Source of the DNA: Cohnella fermenti
GTDB taxonomy: Bacteria; Bacillota; Bacilli; Paenibacillales; Paenibacillaceae
Assembly: GCF_004801405.1 (NCBI RefSeq)
Contig: NZ_SSOB01000058.1
Coordinates: forward strand, 1 to 55,427
DNA length: 55,427 nucleotides
Direction: 5' to 3'
The notes beneath the pieces are model-generated. The model worked only from the letters and a program-made list of their open reading frames with translations. It had not been told where the DNA came from and did no database searches. Made by a program: the position numbers and the translations under genes. Numbering within the stretch: the stretch's first letter is position 1; each line of letters starts with the position of its first letter. Positions 6,877 to 17,800 of the stretch are shown here, piece after piece.

Positions 6877-8595
6877 TCACCGCCGGAAGACGGAGACGGT
6901 CTCGTGAAGCTCGCTGATATGCTTGGTCAGAATGTCGGACGAGGCCGCCACCTGCTCAAGCGCGGCGACCTGCTCCTCCTCCATCGAGGAGATCTCGTCG
7001 ATCTCCTGCTTGATGCGCTCCGCGCGGAGCTCCGCTTCCTTCACGAGCTGATGGACCCGCTGAACGCGCTGGCCTCCATGGTTGATCTCCTCCGTTATCG
7101 TCTGGACCTCCGCCTGCACGGCCGCATTCGCTTCATGAATGGACCGATACCCCGCTTGCGCCTTCGTTGCCACTTCTTCGCCAATGTGCAGTTGTGCCAT
7201 ACTCTCCGTCATTCGATTCTGAATCGCTTGCACGGTGTGACGGACATGGCCCATCTTCTCGTCAATCTGCGCGGAGAGGCTCGACGTCTCGCCGGCCAAC
7301 TGCTTCACTCTGCCAGCGATAACCGCGAAGCCTCTGCCGTGCTCGGACGCTCTCTGCGCTTCGATTGCGGCATTCAGCGACAGGATGTTCGTCTCGGACG
7401 AGATTCTGCGGATGTTCTGCAGCATCGCGGCCATCTCTTGCGAGAGCCGATACAGCAGGTTGGCGTCATGGTCCACTTGCGTTACGGTCAGTTTGAGCTT
7501 GGCGAATTGGGCCATGAACGCCTTGATGTGCCGATTGCCTTCCCCGGCGATATGCAGCGAATCGCAGGATTTGGCGTTGATCTTGTGCGAATTCGTTGTG
7601 ATCGATTGGAATAACCGCACGAGCTCGTCGAATTCGCGCACCGATAGTCGGATGTATTCGTCGTGCTCGTACAAGGATTGCGAGACCTTCATGGCCGCGG
7701 TGGCGATGTCTTCTCCGGCCTGCTTGTTCTCGCGAAGCCCCGCATCCATCCGGCCGGAGGAGGAGGCGACCTGTTTGTTCGTCTCCCGCACGCTGTCGAT
7801 GATGGTGCGCAGCGTCTCGAACATGGTGTTGAAGGCTTCGCACAATTGCCCGATCTCATCGCGGCTGCGGCTGAAGACGGGCTCCAGCGCAAGCTGGCCT
7901 TGGGCCAACTGGGAGGCGTTCCCGCTTAATTTGCGCAGCGGCACGGCGATCCGACTTGAGATTCTCCAGGCGATGAGCAGAGAAACGGCGATGACGGCAG
8001 CAAATACAACGCTGTACAGGAGCACGTTATGGTTGAAGCGGGAGGTGATCGCATCCTTCTCGGACGAGCTCGCGATTAATTTGGCGCGAATCAACTGATC
8101 CAGATCCGACTCCACAAGGCTTGAGACCAGCACGATATTCTCGAAGAGGGCCGTCTGCTCGTCGACGGTCGCTTTCGCGGCAATCTGCCGATCCAGCTTG
8201 TCCAACTGCGATTTGAGAGAATCCAGCGTTTTACGGACGGCTTCGATTTTCTCTGTGACTGCGGGTGCTCGCTCCTTCTTCTCCAATTCCGATAATTGCT
8301 CTTCCATATGTTCGATCATCGCATGATGCCCGCTCTCCTCGAAGGTCTGCCGTCCGTTCACGATCTTCTCGATCTCCGGGTCGAACTCCGACTTGAGGGA
8401 GCCGGTCAAGGCATTGGCCTTCTCGATGGACACGAGCATGGCGTTGTATTGGCCGATATCGTTGTTGAATACGATCAACTGAGCCCCGCTTACCGTCCCC
8501 ATCAATACGAGCACCAGGACAAATGCGATAATCAGTTTGCTTCTAATGGGCAGGTGTCTGTACCCGTTTATTCGATTCACTCTTATTAGATTCAT
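6877..8595 (-). CDS. Methyl-accepting chemotaxis protein
   Basis: 572-aa transmembrane chemoreceptor that relays ligand binding to CheA/CheW. TM1 lies at about residues 20-42. The extracellular part to about 188 is helical with many E/K residues, like a four-helix-bundle sensor. TM2 is at about 190-212, followed by HAMP (about 210-265) and the cytoplasmic signalling domain. The hairpin tip reads ETNILSLNAAIEAQRASEHG then RGFAVIAGRVKQLA, close to the family consensus. AGGGGG stands seven bases before the ATG at 8595. It is transcribed alone, divergently from the giant surface enzyme. The ligand is unknown. Confidence 0.92.
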   Translation of the reverse strand: MNLIRVNRINGYRHLPIRSKLIIAFVLVLVLMGTVSGAQLIVFNNDIGQYNAMLVSIEKANALTGSLKSEFDPEIEKIVNGRQTFEESGHHAMIEHMEEQLSELEKKERAPAVTEKIEAVRKTLDSLKSQLDKLDRQIAAKATVDEQTALFENIVLVSSLVESDLDQLIRAKLIASSSEKDAITSRFNHNVLLYSVVFAAVIAVSLLIAWRISSRIAVPLRKLSGNASQLAQGQLALEPVFSRSRDEIGQLCEAFNTMFETLRTIIDSVRETNKQVASSSGRMDAGLRENKQAGEDIATAAMKVSQSLYEHDEYIRLSVREFDELVRLFQSITTNSHKINAKSCDSLHIAGEGNRHIKAFMAQFAKLKLTVTQVDHDANLLYRLSQEMAAMLQNIRRISSETNILSLNAAIEAQRASEHGRGFAVIAGRVKQLAGETSSLSAQIDEKMGHVRHTVQAIQNRMTESMAQLHIGEEVATKAQAGYRSIHEANAAVQAEVQTITEEINHGGQRVQRVHQLVKEAELRAERIKQEIDEISSMEEEQVAALEQVAASSDILTKHISELHETVSVFRR

Positions 8596-8748
8596 TTGAC
8601 GGCCCCCTTGGAAAATAATTCATGTCAAAACTGCTATGCCCAACCTACTATGAAACTCGGGGGGAAGTCTTTAGTATATTCAGCTATTTTATGCAATGTT
8701 CCGATGTTTGGAAGCGATTCCATTGACGGCTGCCCATAAAGCTGAAAA

Positions 8749-8803
8749 GTATATAAAAAGACAGTTTATTCTAAATACGAACGGAACCCCGATCCTCTAT
8801 CAT
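8749..8803 (+). promoter_or_regulatory. Activator-type promoter of the giant surface glycosidase
   Basis: A 30-bp block at 8749-8778 begins GTATATAAAA and ends TAAATAC. Nineteen bases later comes TATCAT (8798-8803), a plausible -10. There is no recognisable -35 at the normal distance, as expected of an activator-dependent promoter. The same block, spacing and -10 occur before the ABC operon (18447-18500), and a related half before the binding-protein gene (22113-22166). Confidence 0.55.
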
Positions 8804-8859
8804 GAATAATCATGACCTGGTCATCCGCGAGGAATGTCATGAGCAGGTTCGTTATTCAT
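8802..8859 (+). promoter_or_regulatory. Nested palindromes in the leader of the surface glycosidase
   Basis: ATGACCTGGTCAT (8812-8824) is a perfect 13-bp palindrome just downstream of the predicted -10, at about the transcription start. Around it, ATGAATAA (8802-8809) and TTATTCAT (8852-8859) form an outer inverted pair, with ACCTG/CAGGT inside. It could be an operator or a leader stem-loop. Confidence 0.4.
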
Positions 8860-8884
8860 TATGTCTAGAGGAGGCAAAAAAGCG

Positions 8885-11800
8885 TTGAGAAACTCGGCAG
8901 CAGGCAGGAAAAAAATAGGACGTAAAGCTTGGGCGTTTATCCTATGCGTCAGTATGCTGTGCTCCTTCATGTCGCCGGCCATGACTTCGGCGGAAGAGGT
9001 TGCGGTTACGGCAGTTGCGCCGCTGAAGGCGTTCCATGAAGACTTTAACGGCGGGAATTCCGTCAGTTGGACGACTTATCACGGGACATCCGCCGAAGAC
9101 GGCCGCGGGATCTGGTCCGTGAATGCAGCGAAGCAGTATAGCATCAAGGGGTCGCCGGGCGCCAAGACGGTGGCGGACAATACGTACTTCCAGGACCTCG
9201 TCTATGAAGCGGATTTGACCGTCGGTGGGGCCAACTCCGACTCGACCGGTTTGCTCTTCCGGGTGAACAACCTGTCCGACAACGTTGCCGACGGCTACAC
9301 CGGCTATTATGCGGCATTGACGGTGGACAAGAAGGTGACGCTCGGCCGGGTAACGGGCAACGGCGATGTGTGGAAGGAGCTGGTGGCGCCGACGCCGGTC
9401 CGTTGGAATCGCGGACACGTTAAGGTGATCGCGGTCGGCAACCATATCCGGATGTACCTGAACGATATGGACACTCCGGTCATCGACTATGTCGACAACG
9501 ACGGCCAGCAAATTACGGAAGGCGGCCAGATCGGGCTGCGAACGTGGTGGGGAACCACAACGATCGATAATATCGTCGTCAGAGAGTATTCGGAGCAGCA
9601 GACGGCCGCGCCCGAATTCAGTGTTGCTCCCGGCAATTACGCCCAATCGCAAGCGATTGCATTAACGTCGGCTGCGCCCGGCGCGGTTATTCGATACACC
9701 GTGGACGGGAGTCAGCCGAACAGCGGCTCTCCGGTGTATGTGGCCCCCATTGCAGTGACGGATGCGACAATTGTCCGAGCGTATGCCGAGAATTCGGGCG
9801 AGATGGTCTCCGATACGGTCGAGGCATTCTATTCGATCTCCAGAACCGAGGCGGAGTGGACGGACGACTTCGCGGACGGCAATGCGGACGGATGGACAAC
9901 GTACACCGGCATCCAGACAGGCGTATGGACGGTAACGGACGGAAGATATGAAGTGCAGAACGGCAGAGGCGACAAAGCGATGCTGGCTGTCGCTCCCGAG
10001 AATTTTATTGTGGAAGCGGCGATCAATCCTTACGCAAGCGGGCAAGCAAGCGGATTCGCGCTGCGGGTCAGCGATCCCGGGAACGGCGCGGACAAGATGA
10101 GCGGCTACTTCGTCGGGATCTCCCCGATCGGAACGCTTGAAGTCGGCAAGATGAATTCTGCGGGGAACGGCGGTGCCGGCCAATGGACAAGCATTGCGAA
10201 CCAGACCGCCGCCGTCTATCCCAATACCGATAACCAGTTGAAGGTAGCAGGGCTCGGTTCGACCTATTACGTCTTCTTGAACGGCAAGCTGGAGTATCAG
10301 TTTACGGATGCGGACTACCAGACCGGCGCAATCGGACTGAGAGCCTGGAACGACAACAACAAAGTGTCTTACGACAACGTCAAGATTACGAGCTTAACGA
10401 ACAAAGCGGAAGACTTCACAGCGAGCTTCGATGACGGAACGGCTCCGGGCTGGACGACGTACGGCGGCACCTGGAGTGCGGCAGACGGCAATTACAAGGT
10501 GTCCAAGGGTGCCGGCTACAAGGCGGTGGCGGATGGAACCCAATACAGCAATCTGACGTTCGAGACGGATATTGCGATCAGCAACGGTTCGAGCGACTTC
10601 AATGCCGGTGTGCTGTTCCGCGTCAGCGACCCGACGGTCGGCACGGACAATCTGAAGGGGTACTATGCCGGGATTAACGTCGACGGACATGTCGCGGTAG
10701 GCAAGTTCAACAACAATTGGACAGGGCTGGCCTCGATTCCTTATCCGATCAACCAGAACCAGGTTTACAGGCTGAAGGTCGTGGCCGAGGGGAAAAACAT
10801 CGATGTGTATGTGGACGGAGAGCACGTGGTCAGCGTTGCGGATCGGTCCTATTCGGAAGGCGCTATCGGCCTTAGAACATTTAACGTTAACGCCGTCTAC
10901 GACAATATCCGAGTAACGGACAGCGGGCAGGTGGTCCAACCGACCTATGATTGGTCATGGGTGCAAGGGGCGGTATTCGTACCGACCAACGCGGTTAACC
11001 AGATCGAGCAATGGCGCAGCTACGATCACGATATTAACGACCGTGAGCTGTCGTATGCCAAGACATACGGGATCAACTTCGTGCGGGTGTTTATGCACAA
11101 TCTGCTGTGGGAGAACGACAAGGATCATTTTATTGCGAATATGAATGATTTCCTTGCCCTGGCAGCCAAGTACGATATTAAAGTAGAGCTTGTGTTCTTC
11201 GACGACTGTTGGGACGATTACCCGGTATGGGGCGATCAGCTTGCGCCCAGATACGGCGCGCACAACAGCCGCTGGGTGGAGGCGCCGGGCGATGCCGTCA
11301 AGGCGGACTACGCCGCCAACAGAGAGAAGCTTAAGGAGTACGTCCAAGGTGTCGTGCAAGCGTTCGGCAGCAATGACGCCGTCGTGTTGTGGAACATCTA
11401 TAACGAGCCGAGCAACGGCGAGAGCGGCTTGATGGACACCGTTACCAAACAGATCATGAACGATGCCCGCATCTGGGTTAAGGAGACGGGCTCGACGATA
11501 CCGGTCAGCTCGACGGGCGGCCAATTCTCGGGCGGACCGTTCTCCGACTTCATTACGTACCATCCTTACGAAGCGACCTATCCGACGTATCCGGACCAGT
11601 TCGGACCGAACAGCGAGGTTCTGGCCGATGAGGTGATGAACCGGTTGACGCAAACGGTGCCCGGCGTCGTTGAGAACTTCGGAGACAAGGGCTTGGGGTT
11701 TGTCATGTGGGAGCTTGGCATTGGCCGGGACAACACGAGATTCCCTTGGGGGAGCGACGTGAATCCGCTGACGGAAGAACCGACGGTTCCCTTCCATGGC

Positions 11801-14800
11801 GTCGTCTATCCGGACGGCCACCCGTGGGATGTGAATGACATCCGAGCGTTGGTAGGCGATGCTTACGATACGCTGCCGATCTTTAACGTGCAGTACTTCA
11901 AGGATACGAGCTTCTCGCAGCTCGCGAAGAAGTCCATTACGCCTCGCATCGACTTCGATCTGGGAGACGAGAGAGGAACAGGCTCGCCCGATCCGACGGC
12001 AGGCATCGGCGAAGACAACTTCTCCGTGAGATGGAACGGAACGATTCAGCCGGCCGCAACCGGCGACTATACGATCTTCGCGGACAGCGACAATATCGCG
12101 AGAGTATGGATCGGCGGCACGGAAGTGATCGACAAGGAATCGAACGTTCGCGAAGAAGTTAGCGGCACGATCAGCCTGACCGGCGGAGACAAGCTTGCGG
12201 TAACGGTCGAATATGTACACGCGACAGGCGCTGCCAGCTTGCACCTGAGCTGGTCCGGACCGGGCATGGCCAAGCAGGTTATGCTTCCGGTATTCACCGC
12301 CATTCCGGTTGATTCCGTGACGGTAACGCCGTCCGAGGTATCGGTCAAGGTTGGCGAGACGAAGCCGTTGATCGCGTCCTTCGTGCCGGCCAATGCTTCG
12401 AATCAGCAGGCGACCTGGACTTCCAGCAAGCCGGGGGTCGCTGTAGTCAGCGCCGACGGCGTGGTGAAGGGTCTTGCCGTAGGAACGGCAACGATAACGA
12501 TCACGACGGCCGACGGCGGGAAGACGGCGACGGCAGAGGTGACCGTGACGGAAGGAACCACGTTCACGAACCCGATTGTGCCGGTCTCCTCAAGCGCAGG
12601 TTCGGCGGACCCCTCGATTGTGTTCAAGGACGGCTACTATTATTATGTGAAGTCCGTGAACGACACGTCATTGGCTGTTGCCAAAGCGAAGAGATTGGAA
12701 GACATCGGCTCGGCGCCGCGCGTAACGGTGTATACGCCGCCGACAGGCTCGACGTACTCGAAGGAGCTGTGGGCTCCGGAATTGCAGTATATTAACGGCA
12801 AGTGGTACATCTACTTCGCTGCAGACAACGGCAGCAACGCGAACCATCGGATGTACGTCCTCGAAGGGAATTCGCAAGATCCGCAGGGCACCTACACGTT
12901 CAAGGGGAAGCTATCGGATTCCACGAACAAGTGGGCGATCGACGGTACGGTGCTGCAGGCGGACAACAATTCCTTGTACTTCGTATGGTCGGGTTGGCCG
13001 GGCGATGTCGACGGCAGACAGAATCTCTACATCGCACCTATGAGCAACCCGTGGACGATCAGCGGGGAACGGGTATTGATCTCCACGCCGACGGAGTCGT
13101 GGGAGACGAATGCAACGCCTTACGTGAATGAAGCGCCCGAGGTGTTGAAGAAGGACGGCAAGGTGTTCATCGTGTACTCCGCCAGCGGAAGCTGGACGGA
13201 CAATTACACGCTGGCAATGTTGACGAACACGGATGGCGACTACCTGAACGCGGCTTCCTGGACGAAGAGCGGCCCGCTCTTCACCAAGATCTCGACTACG
13301 TTCGGTCCGGGCCATAACACGTTCGTCCAATCTCCGGACGGAACGGAGGACTGGCTTGTTTATCACGCAACATTGAAGTCCGGCGCAAGCTGGGGCAATC
13401 GCAGCGTGAGGGCGCAGAAGTTCGCCTGGAATCCGGACGGAACGCCGAACTTCGGAACCCCTGTCGCGTACAACGCGGCGGTGGAGCAGCCTTCGGGCAC
13501 GCCTGTCGTTGACCGTGTCAAGTATGAGGCGGAGGATGCGGAACTGCATGGCAACGCTGCCGTTATAACGTCGGAGAACAGCTCCGGCGGCAAGGTCGTC
13601 GGCAAGCTTGAGACGGCAGACAGCGATTATGTCGAGTTCACGGTTGAGGCTGCACATGCGGGGGCTTACAGCCTGATCGTTATGGCAGAGAACGGCTCGG
13701 CCGATTCGGCGGCGGCCGAGCAGGTCGTAACGGTTAATGGCGCCGCAAGCCAATCGATCTTCTACCCGTACTTCGGTCTGGAGCATATCAATCCAAGCTC
13801 TGTCGATGTCATGCTGACTGAGGGCACGAACACGATCCGGTTTACGAAGGCGGCCAATACGGCACGGCTGGACTACATCGTACTCGACCGAATTGTGGCC
13901 GATCCTGCGAACAATCTTCCGGTCGAATCGTTGACGCTGGACAAGACAACGATCAATCTGCCCATCGGAACCTCTGCGATGTTAACGTCGTCGCTTAAAC
14001 CGATTATGGTATCCGATCAGACGGTTAACGTGCAATCCTCCAATCCTGCGGTTGCGGCCGTGACGAAGGTTGGAACCGATTCGGCAACGGGGACCGCGAT
14101 GTTCAAGGTAACCGCCTTGCAGCCGGGCACGGCGCAGATTCAAGTCGTCAGCGCCGCGAACGGCAGCGTCATGGCGGATAGCTTCGTCAAGGTTGTGCCG
14201 GCTCAGCAAGAGCCCGATCTGTCGCTTTACGATGTCGATTCGTTCGATACGCCTGCTCTCAACAGCACGTGGTCGATTTTCCAAGAGTTGTCCTCCAACT
14301 GGAGTCTCACGAAGAACAGCGGGTTCATGACGATCCGCACGACGGCGACGGACATCTACGAGGGCAACAACTCGCTGAACAATGTATTCCTGCGGGATGT
14401 GCCGGCAAGCGGGGACTTTGAGATCGTGGCGAAGTTCACGGCGCCGGTAACGCTGAATCACCAGCAAGCGGGCATCCTCGTCTGGCAGAATGCGGACAAC
14501 TTCGTGAAGCTCAGCCATGTATGGGCGAACGGGAAGGTTCTCGAGACGGCCTACGAGATTAATGCCAAGTATCAGAAGCCGGGCAACTTCGTCAAGCATC
14601 CGGGCGGAGATACGCATATCCTGAAGATCAAGAAGATAGGCAATGTGTATACGACCTACTATTGGGACGGGTACGAGTGGATTCAAGCCTCCGATCCGGT
14701 CACGGCTTCGCTCGGCAGCATCAAGGTAGGCTTCTTCGCCAGCAATATCGTAGCGAGCGATTCGCCGATCGACGCGACCTTCGATTACTTCGCCATTCGG

Positions 14801-17800
14801 GAGATCGCAGGCGGCGTGGACGTGTCTCCGAAGACGGCAACGCTGCAGGTCGGGGAGACGGTGCAGCTTGAGAACTCGGGCAGCAGCGGTTCGGCTGTCG
14901 CTTGGACTTCGGCCAACCCGAGCATTGCGACCGTCAGCGGTACGGGATTGGTTGAGGCGAGAGCGCCGGGAAGAGCGGTTATTCAAGCGGTATCGAGCGG
15001 CGGAGACTTCAGCTCGCAGGCCGTTGTGACGGTATCCGGCGGCGTTGCTCCCGGAGAGCTGCTGTACAGCGAAGAGTTCGCCGGCGGGGACTTGGGCGAC
15101 TGGGCCACCTATGGCGGCGTATGGTCTGTGCGTGACGGCGCTTATGCCGCGACAAGCGGCAATGGCAATAAAGCGATGCTGGAGACCGAGCAGTTCACCG
15201 ACTTCGTGCTGGAGGCGGATGTGAAGATCGTCAGCGGAACGGAAGCCGGCCTCGTCTTCCGAGCTTCTGATCCGGATGTGGGGCCCGACGCGCTGGAAGG
15301 GTACTACATCGGAATTAATGCGGCGACCAAGTCCGCTGTACTGGGCACGTTCGCGAACGGCAAGTGGAGCGAGATCGCGACCAAGAACTTGCCGATCAGC
15401 GTGAACGTATGGTATCCGATCAAAGTGGTGGCGAGCGGCAATCATATCCAGGTCTACATTAACGATAATCCGCTTAATGAGAAGCCATATCCGAAGTTTG
15501 ATCTGGCCGAGCCGTCCCACGCTTCGACCGGGCTGATCGGCTTAAGAACGGTCAATGCGGCTGCGCAGTTCGACAATGTGAAGATCATCTCCTACGAGGA
15601 GACCATCACGGGCGCTACCTACAACAACTTGAATCTGCTCGGCGGCATCGCCGACCCGCATGTGATGTACTACGAGGGCGTCTATTACCTCTACGGAACG
15701 GACACGGCGAAGTCTTCGACCGATATGCAAGTCGGCATTAAAGTGTATACGTCGACCGACCTTGTCAACTGGACGGAACGAGGCTATGCCCTTAGCAATG
15801 AAGATTCATGGGGCAGCAAGCAGTTCTGGGCCCCCGAGGTGATCGAGAGAGACGGCACCTTCTATATGTACTACGCCGTTGAGGAGCATCTGGCGGTTGC
15901 CTCAAGCGATTCGCCGCTCGGACCGTTTAAGCAGGAGGTCCAAGCGCCGCTTCATCCGGATACCAAAGAGATCGATGCGCATATCTTCACGGATGACGAC
16001 GGCAGGTCGTACATGTACTTCGTTCGCTTCAACAACAACAATCATATTCTTGTCGCCGAGATGAACGAGGACATGAAGTCGATCAAGGAGGACACCATTC
16101 AGTTCGTATTCGCTCCGACGCAGGAGTGGGAGAACAGCCAGAAGGAGCCGGTTGCCAGCATCAACGAAGGGCCGTTCGTCATCAAGCATAACGGCACCTA
16201 CTACATGACGTACTCCGGCAACCACTTCCAGAGCCCGGATTACGGGGTCGGCTATGCAACGGCGCCGACGCCTACGGGACCGTGGACCAAGTATGAGTTC
16301 AACCCGATTATGAAGTCCAACGAGCTCGTACCCGGAGCGGGGCACCATTCGTTGATTCAATCGCCGGACGGCACCGAGTTGTTCATGGTGTACCATACGC
16401 ACTATGCCGTCGGTCAGACGGAGCCGAGAAAGCTGGCGATCGACCGGGTCCAATTCGTGCCGCAGGAGAATGGGCCGGATCTGATGGAAGTATGGGGTCC
16501 AACGATGACGCCGCAGCTTATGCCTTCTGCAGATGGAGGCGGAGGCGACGGCGGGGAAGGCGAAGGAGACTTCGTGAATGTGGATTCGCTCGTCTTGAGC
16601 GGTCAAGGCGGAGCAACGACGATCGCAACGAAGGGCGGAACGCTGCAACTGACGGCTGACGCGCTTCCGAGCAATGCCACGAACCAATCGGTGACCTGGT
16701 CGATCGAGAACGGCACGTCCCTCGCGACGATTACGGCTGGCGGCTTGTTGACGGCCGTCGCGGATGGCACGGTAACGGTGAAGGCCGTATCGGTCAGCAA
16801 CCCGTCGGTGTCGAGCACGATTGCGATTGCGATCTCCGGCCAAGCGCAGGCAGACCCCGGCTCCGGCTCCGGTCCGGGCACCCCGCCGGTTACGACACCG
16901 GGCACGGAGACGCCGGCAGAGAAGCCGGATGAGAAGCCGGATGGAAGCGGAGAGCTTGCCGTGTCTATCGTGGATACCAGCAAGCTGCCTGCCGAAGCCC
17001 GCGCCATTGCCCGCGGCAATCCTGTCTACGAGGTCACGTTCAGCGTGGACGGAAGACCTGTCCCCGACTTCGGCGGACAATCGAGGAAGGTATCGCTCGA
17101 CTACAGCTTGAAGTCGAACGAGAAGCCGAACCAGGTTGTCGTGTACTGGATCGGCGACGACGGCAAGCCCGTTCTTATCAAGAACGCGAAGTATGATGCC
17201 GCCACTCGCACCGTACAGTTCAATGCCGCGCAAGCCGGCATGTACGTTGCGGTCAGCAACGCCGTTGCGTTCACGGATCTGGCCAAGGCGGCATGGGCGC
17301 AATCGAGCATTGAAGCGCTCGCGGCCCGCGGCATTGTGAGCGGCGTGGGCGGCGACAAGTTCTCGCCGGACAGCAAGGTGACGAGAGCGCAGTTTATTAC
17401 GATGCTGATGAACGCGTTCGACTTCGCGGCTTCGGGCGAGGCAAGCTCGTTCGGCGACGTGAAGGAGGGCTCCTGGTATTACCAGGCTGTCGCTCTTGCG
17501 CAGCAGCTTGGCATCGTCAAGGGCAAGCCGGACGGCAGCTTCGGCGTGGACGACGAGATCACCCGCGAAGAGATGGCGGTTATGGCGTATCGTGCTTCCC
17601 AGCTTGCCAGGGTTGATCTTGGCGCTGCCGGTGGAACGCAATCGCAGCCATTCGCGGATCGGTCCGACATTGCCGCTTACGCCGCCGATAGCGTCAGCGC
17701 CATGCAAGGCGCAGGAATTATCAACGGCAAGGGCAACGACCGGTTTGCTCCGAAGGATCACGCTTCGCGAGCAGAGGCTGCCAAGATCATTTACAGCCTG

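Noticed and set aside
13982..17761. Long open frames on the - strand opposite the giant enzyme (13982-15520 and 15902-17761)
   Set aside because: They are exact shadows of a GC-rich coding strand, rich in Arg/His/Leu, without ribosome sites or any family motif, while the + strand carries clear domains throughout.
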